DNA from: JAWOGN01 sp046496815
Lineage (GTDB): Bacteria > Desulfobacterota > DSM-4660 > Desulfatiglandales > Desulfatiglandaceae
Length of the DNA: 22,548 bases
Assembly (NCBI GenBank): GCA_046496815.1
Contig: JAWOGN010000404.1
Span: forward strand, 1 to 22,548
Direction: 5' to 3'
Under the pieces are notes generated by a model. That model was not told where the DNA came from. It worked only from the letters and a program-made list of their open reading frames with translations, and did no database searches. Of this stretch, positions 13,047-21,094 are shown piece after piece (the stretch's first letter is position 1; every line of letters starts with the position of its first letter). A program made the translations under genes and the position numbers.

Positions 13047-14030
13047 CTACCCGTATTTCTTGACTTCTTCCGTCAGGGCCGGAACCACCTCAAATAAGTC
13101 GCCGACCACGCCATAGTCGGCTTTTTGGAATATGGGGGCATCCTCATCCTTATTGATGGCGACAATGACCTTTGCCGTACTCATTCCTGCAAGGTGTTGA
13201 ATTGCACCTGAAATACCGCAAGCGACATAGAGATTCGGGGAAACCACTTTCCCCGTCTGGCCGACCTGATCCGAATGGGGGCGCCATCCGGCATCCACCG
13301 CCGAACGGGAAGCACCCACCGTCGCACCGATCACATCTGCCAGGTCTTCCAGAATTTTGTAATTCTCAGGCCCTTTCATCCCCCTTCCGCCGGAGACGAT
13401 CTTATCCGCTTCCGTCAGATCAATCTTGCCGCTTTGGTCTTTCAGCACATCTAAAACCTTCGTTTTCAGCACGCTGTCGTCAAGGCTGAAAGCGGCATCC
13501 AAAACCTCAGCGGACTTTGAACTATCCGGCTCGTTGACGCGCATTACCTTCGGTCTTGCCGTGGCCATCTGGGGCCGACTGTTCTCAAAGGTCACCTTGG
13601 CATACGCTTTCCCCGCATAGATGGGTCGGGTTGCAACGAGATTGCCGTCCTCCACAGTAAAAAGCGTGCAATCCTGGGCCATGCCGACATCCAGATTCCC
13701 CGATAACCTCGCAGCCAGATCTTTCCCCTCAAAAGAGGCGCCGATCAACAATACGGCGGGATCATTGGCCTTCACCCATTGCGAAATCACGGAGACATAA
13801 GCGTCCGTCGTATAAGTCTCCAGCCTCGGATCGTCGGCGACCATCACCGTGTCGGCGCCATACCGGCCCAGTTCGGCCGCCTTGTCCTTGATGTTGTGAC
13901 CGAGCAATAGGACGGTCAATTCCTGGCCCAATGCATCAGCGATCCGCCTTCCTTCACTGACCATCTCATGGGTAATTTTTCGAATCTCCCCGCCTCTCTG
14001 CTCGGCGATTGTACAGACTCCTTGTGCCAT
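13047..14030 (-). CDS. etfA: Electron transfer flavoprotein alpha subunit
   Basis: This is the FAD-binding subunit of the ETF heterodimer, which takes electrons from acyl-CoA dehydrogenases in the cytoplasm. At 327 residues it has normal length. The C-terminal FAD domain carries the family blocks GGRGMKGPENY (214-224), GASRSAVDAGW (239-249), QVGQTGK (255-261), GISGAIQH (272-279) and NKDEDAPIF (293-301). ATG 14030 is preceded by AAGGAG at 9 bases. It follows etfB by 120 bases on the same strand and very likely shares its transcript. No ferredoxin-like extension and no adjacent membrane quinone oxidoreductase are present, so the electron acceptor is encoded elsewhere. Confidence 0.96.
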   Translation of the reverse strand: MAQGVCTIAEQRGGEIRKITHEMVSEGRRIADALGQELTVLLLGHNIKDKAAELGRYGADTVMVADDPRLETYTTDAYVSVISQWVKANDPAVLLIGASFEGKDLAARLSGNLDVGMAQDCTLFTVEDGNLVATRPIYAGKAYAKVTFENSRPQMATARPKVMRVNEPDSSKSAEVLDAAFSLDDSVLKTKVLDVLKDQSGKIDLTEADKIVSGGRGMKGPENYKILEDLADVIGATVGASRSAVDAGWRPHSDQVGQTGKVVSPNLYVACGISGAIQHLAGMSTAKVIVAINKDEDAPIFQKADYGVVGDLFEVVPALTEEVKKYG

Positions 14031-14150
14031 TTTCTATCTCTCCTTCTTAACTGTTTGTGGAGTTTGTCCGCCCATCGCTGCGGCCGGCTCGGACCTCCCA
14101 ATTCACGCAAATCATTTCAACCGGCTGTGAATTCGTTGGAAAACCGGAGT

Positions 14151-14945
14151 TTAAATGACCTTTGCCTCGTCGTGAAGCAACCGGGCCAATTCTGCGGCTT
14201 TTTCTCGCACCGTTTCGCCCGCAATGATCTTCCCTGCTTCTCTCGCCGGAGGCGGCGTCAGTTCCAGGATCTTCAACTTCCTTGCGGCCTGTCCGAACTC
14301 GCCGGGATCCAGCCCCAGATCCGCAAGGCTTTTCTCCTCGAGCGGCTTCTTCTTGGCCTTCATGATCCCCGGCAAAGAGGCATACCGTGGCTCATTCAAA
14401 CCCTTTTGAGCGGTGATAAGCACGGGTAAGCTCGATTCGATCACCAGCGTCCCTCCCTCGATGGGTCTGTGTGCCTTTACGGATTTTCCGTCATCAGCCA
14501 TCTCCACTTTTTCAATCACTGAAAGCTGTGGAATATTAAGGAATTCCGCAAGGTTGGCTCCGACCACACCCATGTCGTCGTCCACGCCTCTCTGCCCCGT
14601 GAAAATGACGTCGTATTCAAGATCTTTAATGGCTGCCGCAAGGGCCTTTGCCGTAGCGAGCGAGTCACTGCCCTCAAGGCCGTCGTCGCTGATGAGAATC
14701 CCCTTATCCGCCCCCATGGCCAGGGCGGTTCGGATGGTTTCCGTCACCCGTTTGGGACCCAGGCCCACCACGGTGACCTCGCCCCCGAATTTCTCCTTGA
14801 GACGCAACCCCTCTTCCACCCCGAATTCGTCATACGGATTCATGACCCATTTGATGTCATCGGTGACGATGGATTTCCCATCGGGTGCGATCTTGATTTG
14901 AGTCTCTGTGTCCGGCACCTGTTTCAAGCAAACAATGATATTCAC
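14151..14945 (-). CDS. etfB: Electron transfer flavoprotein beta subunit
   Basis: A 264-residue partner of EtfA. It has the N-terminal MNIIVCLKQVPDTE, the MNPYDEFGVEEGLRLKEK block (35-52) and the nucleotide-binding segment TGQRGVDDDMGVVGANLAEFL (from residue 116). In ETFs this site holds AMP, or a second FAD in bifurcating types. Sequence alone does not settle which applies here. The start is GTG 14945 with a near-perfect AAAGGAGGA 6-7 bases upstream. It lies between fadR and etfA in the same direction, matching the Bacillus fadR-fadB-etfB-etfA order without fadB. This supports a role in fatty-acid or carboxylic-acid beta-oxidation under FadR control. Confidence 0.96.
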   Translation of the reverse strand: MNIIVCLKQVPDTETQIKIAPDGKSIVTDDIKWVMNPYDEFGVEEGLRLKEKFGGEVTVVGLGPKRVTETIRTALAMGADKGILISDDGLEGSDSLATAKALAAAIKDLEYDVIFTGQRGVDDDMGVVGANLAEFLNIPQLSVIEKVEMADDGKSVKAHRPIEGGTLVIESSLPVLITAQKGLNEPRYASLPGIMKAKKKPLEEKSLADLGLDPGEFGQAARKLKILELTPPPAREAGKIIAGETVREKAAELARLLHDEAKVI

Positions 14946-15075
14946 TGCATCCTCCTTTCACCTCCGGGTTTAGGCGGACTTCGGATATCCGCACGATCAA
15001 ACCGGGGAACCCATAGTTGGTGCCCGACCGAAATCCGCTATTTTCCCCAATCTCGAATTTTCGTTCAGGCACTGG

Positions 15076-15666
15076 TTAAACTTTGACTCCAAATAGGAAA
15101 TACTCACTGATCTGTTTGGCAACGATTTGAATATCATATCGCCTTCGTGTTGACAATACCCAGTATCGGGACATCTCGTCCAGTGCACCAAAAAATGCTC
15201 GCTCCGCCACCCCGGGAACCACATCCTTTTTGAAGATCCCCTTTTCTTGACCTTCTCGGATAATATCGCCGATGAGATCCAGGTATTGCGTGAATTTCTC
15301 ATTCTTGTATTCCTTCATGAATTTGCTGCTCTGCCGAACCTCGACCTGGATGATTTCGGCCATATTTTGATTCTGTTCGATCAACTGCAAGTGCGTGAGC
15401 GCGAACTTCTCGAGTTTTTCAGCGGGACCCCTCTCCGCGGAGATCTGTTTGACCATATTGTCCAGAACGGTCTTCATCTCCTCCTCAAACAAAGAAATCA
15501 GGATGTCATCCTTATTCTCGAAGTAGATATAGATCGTCCCATCCGCCACGCCCGCCTCACGCGCGATCTCGGAAATCTTGGCCTGGTAGAACCCTTTTCG
15601 GGCAAATATCTTCGTGGCCGCGTGGATGATCCGATGGTACTTTTCGCTGTTTTTTTTCTTGCCCAT
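15076..15666 (-). CDS. fadR: TetR-family fatty-acid degradation regulator, FadR (YsiA) type
   Basis: A 196-residue TetR-type repressor. The helix-turn-helix occupies about residues 29-48 and includes AREAGVADGTIYIYFENKDD. The ligand domain has EVRQS (109-113) and GALDEMSRYWV. These match, by my recollection, Bacillus subtilis FadR (AGVADGTIYLYFKNKEDILISLF, ELRQS), which binds long-chain acyl-CoA and then releases DNA. The gene is followed by etfB and etfA and faces a liv-type operon containing an acyl-CoA ligase. A perfect FadR-box-like palindrome lies 30 bases upstream of its ATG, so autorepression is expected. No clear Shine-Dalgarno precedes the start at 15666. Confidence 0.88.
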   Translation of the reverse strand: MGKKKNSEKYHRIIHAATKIFARKGFYQAKISEIAREAGVADGTIYIYFENKDDILISLFEEEMKTVLDNMVKQISAERGPAEKLEKFALTHLQLIEQNQNMAEIIQVEVRQSSKFMKEYKNEKFTQYLDLIGDIIREGQEKGIFKKDVVPGVAERAFFGALDEMSRYWVLSTRRRYDIQIVAKQISEYFLFGVKV

Positions 15667-15695
15667 TTTGGAAATAAAATGTATTTTGAAAGTGA

Positions 15696-15713
15696 TGAAT
15701 GACTATTCATTCA
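15696..15713. promoter_or_regulatory. FadR operator in the fadR promoter
   Basis: TGAATGACTATTCATTCA has perfect 7-bp arms around CTAT. It fits the Bacillus subtilis FadR consensus as I recall it (TGAATGAMTANTCATTCA) at every position. It begins 7 bases beyond the -10 box of the leftward promoter, covering the transcription start, where a bound repressor would block initiation. Confidence 0.82.
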
Positions 15714-15720
15714 GCATTGG

Positions 15721-15749
15721 TTGATACCATCACGATCAGGCGCTGTCAA
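15721..15749 (-). promoter_or_regulatory. Promoter for fadR-etfB-etfA
   Basis: Read leftward, the -35 is a consensus TTGACA (15749-15744), the spacer is exactly 17 bases and the -10 is TATCAA (15726-15721). The expected start near 15714 lies at the edge of the FadR operator. This is a good sigma70-type fit, and I see no competing promoter for the three leftward genes. Confidence 0.72.
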
Positions 15750-15799
15750 GATTTTTTGGCATACCCGGATATAACCCCATCCTGCCAAACCAATTGTTC

Positions 15800-15828
15800 T
15801 TGACATGAATCCTGAGAATGGATTAAAT
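15800..15828 (+). promoter_or_regulatory. Promoter for the liv-type operon
   Basis: Reading rightward, there is a consensus TTGACA (15800-15805), a 17-base spacer and TTAAAT (15823-15828). The predicted transcription start near 15835 falls inside the second FadR-like operator. The leader before the binding-protein start codon is about 97 bases. Confidence 0.72.
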
Positions 15829-15830
15829 TT

Positions 15831-15848
15831 GGAGTGACTATTCATACG
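15831..15848. promoter_or_regulatory. Second FadR-like operator at the liv-type operon
   Basis: GGAGTGACTATTCATACG matches the perfect fadR operator at 14 of 18 positions, including the uninterrupted central TGACTATTCAT. It starts 2 bases after the -10 box, so a bound repressor would cover the start site. The weaker match suggests that this operon is less tightly repressed than fadR itself. Confidence 0.65.
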
Positions 15849-15931
15849 AGAAAGGTGGGTGATACACGAGACAAGGGATGGAGGCTGTGGTTTAAAATGA
15901 ATTAACCTTAACGGATAAAGGAGGAGAGACC

Positions 15932-17140
15932 ATGCGTAAGTTTTTTTTGTTGGCAGTTGTATTGACGGTCATGGCAGGAATGATCACAGTCGGATTGCCC
16001 GCGGGCGTCGGCGCCAAAACGATTAAGGTCGGAGCGGTGATTAACTTGACAGGCCCCGCCTCCTCGTGGGGTCAATTCCACGCCAAGGGTCACAAAGACT
16101 ATACGCGTTACGTCAATGATGTGAAGGGCGGGATTGCCGGGCAGAAAATCGAATTAACCGTGGTCGACCACGCCTATAAAGTCCCCGAGGCCGTCAAATA
16201 TGTCAAGAAGTTCTGTACCCAGGACAAAATGGACATCATCGCCACCTGGGACGCCGGTTCGGGCATCATGGCAAAGCCTATTATCCAGCAATACAAGGTT
16301 CCCAACATCAACTATTCGACCTATCAAGGCATCCTGAAACCTCCTATCGACTACGCATATCTCCCTTATGGGGCTTATGATATGGATAGTTATGCCGTGC
16401 TGGAGTATATCAAAAATATTCATAAAGGCTCCGCACCCCCCAAAGTGGGGCTCCTTACCTACAATAATGCTTATGGAAAGTCCATTCACGAGCCCAGCGA
16501 GGCATACGCGAAGGAACATAATGTAAATATCGTCAGCATCGAGCAGTTTCCACCCAAGAGCCTGGATCTCAATACGGAGTTGCTCCGGCTCAAAGACAAA
16601 GGTGCTGAATATATCTTTATGCAGTGTCTTCCCTCAGCAATCCTCATGGCCCTCCAGTCCGCCGACCGCATCAATTACGATGTCCCGTTTTTCGGTACCT
16701 GGACCTCCACGGACCCTGATTTTTTCAAGCGCGGAAAAGGTCTGATCCGTGACCGGATGCATATGCAGTTCCCGGGCGGTCTGCCCGTCGACGGGACACC
16801 CGGTATGAAGACCATGGAATACTTATGGCAACGGTACCGGACCGTCTCAAGTTTTGACGCATCTTACTGGGAAGGTGTCGCCATCGCAATGATCATGGAA
16901 AGAGCTTTTGAGCGCGCGTATGAAAAATTTGTGGATATCAACAGCGAAACGATTAATCAGGCCCTCGAAACCTTTGATAATGAGGATTTCGGCGGACTTA
17001 TCCCCAACGTCACTTACACCAGTACCGACCACAGCGCCTCCTGGAAAGCAAGAATTGTTAAAATCAACGAGGACGCGTCTTACACACCGCTTACCGGCTT
17101 CTGGGGACCCGGAAAAGAAAAGGTTAAAATCGTCAGATGA
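15932..17140 (+). CDS. livK: Periplasmic substrate-binding protein of liv-type ABC transporter
   Basis: A 402-residue LivK-like binding protein (Peripla_BP_6 fold). The Sec signal peptide has MRK, a hydrophobic core to about residue 25 and likely cleavage after VGA. There is no lipobox cysteine, so the mature protein is soluble in the periplasm. The mature part begins KTIKVGAVINLTGPASSWG, the standard start of this family. An AAAGGAGGAG ribosome site is 7 bases before ATG 15932. It is the first gene of the operon and overlaps livG by ATGA. Family members bind branched-chain amino acids, amides or aromatic and other carboxylates. Linkage to FadR and an acyl-CoA ligase favours a carboxylate (inference). 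The symbol denotes family only. Confidence 0.9.
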   Translation: MRKFFLLAVVLTVMAGMITVGLPAGVGAKTIKVGAVINLTGPASSWGQFHAKGHKDYTRYVNDVKGGIAGQKIELTVVDHAYKVPEAVKYVKKFCTQDKMDIIATWDAGSGIMAKPIIQQYKVPNINYSTYQGILKPPIDYAYLPYGAYDMDSYAVLEYIKNIHKGSAPPKVGLLTYNNAYGKSIHEPSEAYAKEHNVNIVSIEQFPPKSLDLNTELLRLKDKGAEYIFMQCLPSAILMALQSADRINYDVPFFGTWTSTDPDFFKRGKGLIRDRMHMQFPGGLPVDGTPGMKTMEYLWQRYRTVSSFDASYWEGVAIAMIMERAFERAYEKFVDINSETINQALETFDNEDFGGLIPNVTYTSTDHSASWKARIVKINEDASYTPLTGFWGPGKEKVKIVR

Positions 17141-17967
17141 AGGCGTTTCGCGGTGAACCCAGTATCTTTGCCTCCGCCCGCCCCGAAGAAAAACGGGCGG
17201 AGCTGGAGGTAAAAGACCTCACCCTGCGTTTCGGCGGTATTACCGCACTGAACAGTATCAATCTTGCAGTGCATACCGGGGAGTTGGTCGCCATAATCGG
17301 TCCGAACGGTGCGGGCAAAACCAGTTTATTGAACTGCATCACCGGATACTACAAACCACAGGAAGGCCGGATTTCCTTTAACGGGGAGGATATCACCCGA
17401 CTCTCCACCCATCAACTCACGAACCTAGGAATCGGCAGAACCTATCAGAATATTGAACTCTTTCCCGGCATGACGGTACTATCCAACATGCTCTTGGCCC
17501 GTCATGTTCACTGTAACTACAGTGTCGGATGGGCCTCCATTTTTTCAAAGTCCGTCCGCAAAGAAGAAGTCCGACACCGTGAAGTCCTGGAGGAGTTGAT
17601 TGATTTCCTTGAAATGCAATCCATCCGAAAACAGCTTGTGGGGGCCTTGCCGTACGGCATGCGGAAACGTGTCGAACTCGGCCGCGCGCTGGCTTTGGAA
17701 CCCAAACTCCTTGTCCTTGACGAGCCGTTTGCGGGGATGACCCTCGAAGAAAAAGAAGACATGGTCCGGTTCTTGATAGAGCTCAACGAGGCATGGAACC
17801 AAACCATGATCTTGGTGGAACATGACATGTCCGTGGTGATGAGTATATCAGAGAGAGTTGCGGTTCTGGATTTCGGGGTCAAACTCGCAGAGGGATCACC
17901 GGATTTTGTCCAAAACCACCCGCAAGTGATCAAGGCCTATCTCGGGGATACTTCCAGGATTGATTGA
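17137..17967 (+). CDS. livG: Liv-type ABC transporter ATP-binding protein LivG
   Basis: A 276-residue cytoplasmic ATPase with Walker A GPNGAGKT (55-62), Q-loop GRTYQNIELFPGMT, LivG-type signature LPYGMRKRVELGRAL (from 171), Walker B LLVLDE ending in catalytic Glu196 and H-loop His229. It has about 20 residues before the ABC domain begins (AELEVKDLTLRFGG), slightly longer than typical LivG. ATG 17137 overlaps the binding-protein stop, which argues for coupled translation. It should pair with LivF, whose gene starts at 22361, on the LivH/LivM permeases. A large stem-loop lies just downstream, before the ligase gene. Confidence 0.94.
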   Translation: MKAFRGEPSIFASARPEEKRAELEVKDLTLRFGGITALNSINLAVHTGELVAIIGPNGAGKTSLLNCITGYYKPQEGRISFNGEDITRLSTHQLTNLGIGRTYQNIELFPGMTVLSNMLLARHVHCNYSVGWASIFSKSVRKEEVRHREVLEELIDFLEMQSIRKQLVGALPYGMRKRVELGRALALEPKLLVLDEPFAGMTLEEKEDMVRFLIELNEAWNQTMILVEHDMSVVMSISERVAVLDFGVKLAEGSPDFVQNHPQVIKAYLGDTSRID

Positions 17968-17983
17968 CGAACAAACATGTGGA

Positions 17984-18037
17984 GCAGGGATGGGGATTCG
18001 GCGCCTGCGTCCTGATTCGGTCGCCCCAAATCCCTGC
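17984..18037 (+). other. Long stem-loop between livG and the acyl-CoA ligase gene
   Basis: GCAGGGAT (17984-17991) pairs exactly with ATCCCTGC (18030-18037). The stem continues with GGGG (17992-17995) against CCCC (18024-18027) across an AA bulge, making about 12 pairs. No U-run follows, so it is not a normal terminator. It could stabilise the upstream mRNA segment or mark a processing point. A second small palindrome, GGTTTT-T-AAAACC, is at 18091-18103. Confidence 0.5.
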
Positions 18038-18129
18038 GGTGTTACCGATCGGAAATGATGCCGTAGCAATTCTCATCCGCGGTATCAAATGGTTTTTAAA
18101 ACCGAATATCATCCTGCACTTGAATTGAA

Positions 18130-20091
18130 ATGAACCCGACGCATCCAAAAATAAATCGTATTGATGAAGAGACGCTCGCGTCCATGACCCAATTCACATT
18201 TCCCCAGATCCTCTCGAGGCAAGCGGAGCGATTGGGATCTGAAAACATTGCCATCCGAGAGAAGGCATACGGCATATGGCAGACCTTCAATTGGCGGGAC
18301 TACCTCCATTATACGAAGCTTGTCGCCTTGGGTTTGTATTCTTTGGGTTTGAAGCGGGGTGAAAACTTGGCCCTTATCTTGGACAACCATCCGGAGTGGC
18401 TCTTTGGTGAGTTGGGCGCGCAGTCCCTGGGGGCGGTGACGATCCCTCTTTTTACATCCGCCGTCGCCAAAGAGCTCGTTTCGGGTCTCAACCGAGTGCG
18501 GGCTGTTTACGTTTTTGTCCAAGACCAAGAGCAGGTGGACAAGTTGCTGTCTTGCCGGGACGAACTCCTCCATGTGCGAAACCTCATCTATGTGGATCCC
18601 ACCGGGCTGAGAACCTACAGTGATGATCCGTGGTTGATCAGCTTCAGCCAACTCCTGGAGTTGGGAGAGGAATTGGATAGGGAAGAACCCGAGCTCTTCA
18701 TTAAGGAACTCTGGGAAGGCAAAGCTGAAGATGTGGCGCTCATGCTCATGACATCGGGGACCACCGGCCTGCCCAAGTTGGTCATGTTGAGCTATGAGAA
18801 TTTTACTGAAATGGCCCGCAAATGGCTGGAAACGGCGCCCATTGGTATCGGCGACAACTGGATATCCATCACGCCGACGGCTTGGATCGTGGACCAGTTT
18901 TGGGGTGTAGGCATCACCCTTGCCGGTGGCATGGCCATGAATTTTCCGGAAACCTTCGAGACGGCCGTCGAGGATTTCAGGGAAATCGGCCCCACGGTTA
19001 TTGTAACCTCCTCCAGATTCTGGGAGGATCTTGCGTCAAAAATACGGGTAAAGATTAACGATGCGGGCTTCATCAAGCGCGCCCTGTACAAAAAATCGCA
19101 AAAGATCGGTGCGGCGGTTGAGGAACTGGATTCTCAAAAGAAACCGGTTCCGATGCGTCTCAAGGTTTTTCATTGGTTGGCCACGCGCATCGTTTCCCGG
19201 CCCCTGATGGATCGGATGGGATGTCTAGGCTTTCGGGCGGCATACACCGGCGGACATCCGATCAGCCCGGATGTCATCCGTTTTTTCAGGGCCAACGGGC
19301 TGAATCTGAAGCAATGTTACGGCCTCACCGAAGCAGGCGGCATTTTCCAGGTCCAACCCGATGATGAGGTCAAGCCGGAGACCGTGGGAAAACCCTTGCC
19401 CCGGACGGAAGTTCACATCACGGATGATCAGGAGGTCCTCGTTTCCAGCAAATCCAACTTTGTCGGCTATTACGAGAATCCGGAAGCGACGGCCGAAGCC
19501 TTGAAAGAGGGCTGGTTTCACACCGGGGACGCGGGGTATTATGATGACGACGGCCACCTCCTCATCATCGGCCGAAAAGAAGACATCATGCGGACCCAAG
19601 AAGGGGAGGCGTTTTCACCCGACTTCATAGAGACCCGGCTAAAATTCAGTCCCTATATCAAAGAGGCTGTGATTTGGGGAGAAGGACAGCCCTATCTGAC
19701 GGCATTCGTTAACATTGATTTTGGAAACGTGGGAAACTGGGCAGAGGAGAGAAAGATCCCTTACACCACCTACACGGATCTTTCCCAACAGCCGGCCGTC
19801 GAGGAAATGATCGTTGGGGAAGTGAGAGAAGTCAATACACAGTTACCCAAACCGATGCAGCTCTTCAAAATTATTCTGCTCTACAAGCTGTTGGACGCAG
19901 ATGACGAAGAACTGACAAGGACCGGAAAGGTAAGAAGGAAGTTTGTGTTTGAACAATACAAATCGCTCATCGATGCCATGTACGCGGGCAAGACCGAGCT
20001 GCCTGTCACAGGTCAGGTGAGGTATCGGGACGGGCACGTGGGGACCATTGAAACCACCGTGAAGATATTGACCGTGCAGGAAGGAGACTGA
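18130..20091 (+). CDS. AMP-forming long-chain-type acyl-CoA synthetase
   Basis: A 653-residue adenylate-forming enzyme (PF00501) that would make acyl-CoA from a carboxylic acid, ATP and CoA. Visible motifs are the P-loop TSGTTGLPKLV (208-218), YGLTEAGG (397-404), GWFHTGDAG (461-469), IIGRKEDIM after it and the C-terminal lysine Lys600 in RTGKVRRK. In the P-loop the usual PKGV is PKLV, a noticeable change. Length and layout fit the long-chain FadD-like ligases found inside liv operons of Desulfobacterota and Actinobacteria. It is placed between livG and livH, implying that the imported acid is activated on entry. ATG 18130 lacks a good Shine-Dalgarno. Acid specificity is not readable from sequence. 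Confidence 0.9.
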   Translation: MNPTHPKINRIDEETLASMTQFTFPQILSRQAERLGSENIAIREKAYGIWQTFNWRDYLHYTKLVALGLYSLGLKRGENLALILDNHPEWLFGELGAQSLGAVTIPLFTSAVAKELVSGLNRVRAVYVFVQDQEQVDKLLSCRDELLHVRNLIYVDPTGLRTYSDDPWLISFSQLLELGEELDREEPELFIKELWEGKAEDVALMLMTSGTTGLPKLVMLSYENFTEMARKWLETAPIGIGDNWISITPTAWIVDQFWGVGITLAGGMAMNFPETFETAVEDFREIGPTVIVTSSRFWEDLASKIRVKINDAGFIKRALYKKSQKIGAAVEELDSQKKPVPMRLKVFHWLATRIVSRPLMDRMGCLGFRAAYTGGHPISPDVIRFFRANGLNLKQCYGLTEAGGIFQVQPDDEVKPETVGKPLPRTEVHITDDQEVLVSSKSNFVGYYENPEATAEALKEGWFHTGDAGYYDDDGHLLIIGRKEDIMRTQEGEAFSPDFIETRLKFSPYIKEAVIWGEGQPYLTAFVNIDFGNVGNWAEERKIPYTTYTDLSQQPAVEEMIVGEVREVNTQLPKPMQLFKIILLYKLLDADDEELTRTGKVRRKFVFEQYKSLIDAMYAGKTELPVTGQVRYRDGHVGTIETTVKILTVQEGD

Positions 20092-20098
20092 TCCCACC

Positions 20099-20977
20099 AT
20101 GGAATTTTTCCTTCAACTTTTGTTAAATGGGCTGTCACTGGGATTTCTTTATGCGTTATCCGCATTGGGATTTGTTATGATCTTCAAGTCCAGCAGTGTC
20201 TTGAACCTTGCCCACGGGGAGCTTTTGGCCATCGGCGCCTTCTTGTTCCTTGTACTGTCTGTCTGGGCCAAATTGCCCATAGTCTTCGCATTCGCGTTGA
20301 CATTGATTGGGAGTTTTGCGCTTGGCTTTATCGTTGAGCGCCTCTTCCTGCGTCCCTTGATCGGGGAAAGTCTCATTGAAGTGATCATGCTGACCCTGGG
20401 AATCGGAATCATGTTCAAGGGGCTTCTGCTGTTTATCTTCGGGGGAGACACCCATGATTACCCCAGCTTCCTTCCCGAAGGCCTTTCATTCCAATGGGGA
20501 GTGATGCAAGTGCCCTCGGTTTATGTCGCCACCTTCATCATCGGGATCCTCTTTCTCATCATATTCGGTCTCTTTTTCAAGTTTTCCTCTCAAGGCATTT
20601 ATATGAGGTCCGTGGCCGGCAATCAATCCGCCGCCCTCTCGCTTGGGGTCCATGTGAGGCGGGTTTTCGCCCTCTCCTGGGCCATCGCGGCGCTTGTTTG
20701 CGCCATGAGCGGTATCGTGCTCGGAATCCTCAATGGGGTGAATGTTCACGAATTGAGTTCGGTGGGGTTCAAGGTTTTTCCTGTTGTCATTTTGGGGGGG
20801 CTTGACAGCATCGGGGGCGCAATTTTGGGGGGTGTCATTATCGGTCTGGTCGAAACGTTTACAGGCGGATATGTTTCCACTTCTTTACGGGAAATTATCC
20901 CGTATATCGTATTGGTAATCATTTTGATGGTGCGGCCCTATGGTCTCTTCGGCCTGGTGGAAATAGAGCGCGTGTAG
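20099..20977 (+). CDS. livH: Liv-type ABC transporter permease LivH
   Basis: A 292-residue inner-membrane permease with about eight hydrophobic helices. It begins MEFFLQLLLNGLSLGFLYALSALG and has the LNLAHGELLAIGAF block typical of LivH. Near the C-terminus FPVVILGGLDSIGGAILGG is the segment expected to contact the ATPases. ATG 20099 follows AAGGAG located at the end of the ligase gene, 7 bases after that gene's stop, so the two are tightly linked. It forms the membrane channel together with LivM. Confidence 0.94.
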   Translation: MEFFLQLLLNGLSLGFLYALSALGFVMIFKSSSVLNLAHGELLAIGAFLFLVLSVWAKLPIVFAFALTLIGSFALGFIVERLFLRPLIGESLIEVIMLTLGIGIMFKGLLLFIFGGDTHDYPSFLPEGLSFQWGVMQVPSVYVATFIIGILFLIIFGLFFKFSSQGIYMRSVAGNQSAALSLGVHVRRVFALSWAIAALVCAMSGIVLGILNGVNVHELSSVGFKVFPVVILGGLDSIGGAILGGVIIGLVETFTGGYVSTSLREIIPYIVLVIILMVRPYGLFGLVEIERV

Positions 20978-21094
20978 CCGACATGAATTCCCGCTTGCCC
21001 CCCGTGCAGTGCAGCCCCGCGAGTCTTGCATTTCAGCTCAACCTGCAAGCGCCGGACTCACGCCCGTTAAACTGAGAGAAAGGTACACAGACGT

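Noticed and set aside
21025..21053. CTTGCA/TGCAAG hairpin between livH and livM
   Set aside because: A 6-bp stem with a wide loop is within chance expectation for a 117-base gap.
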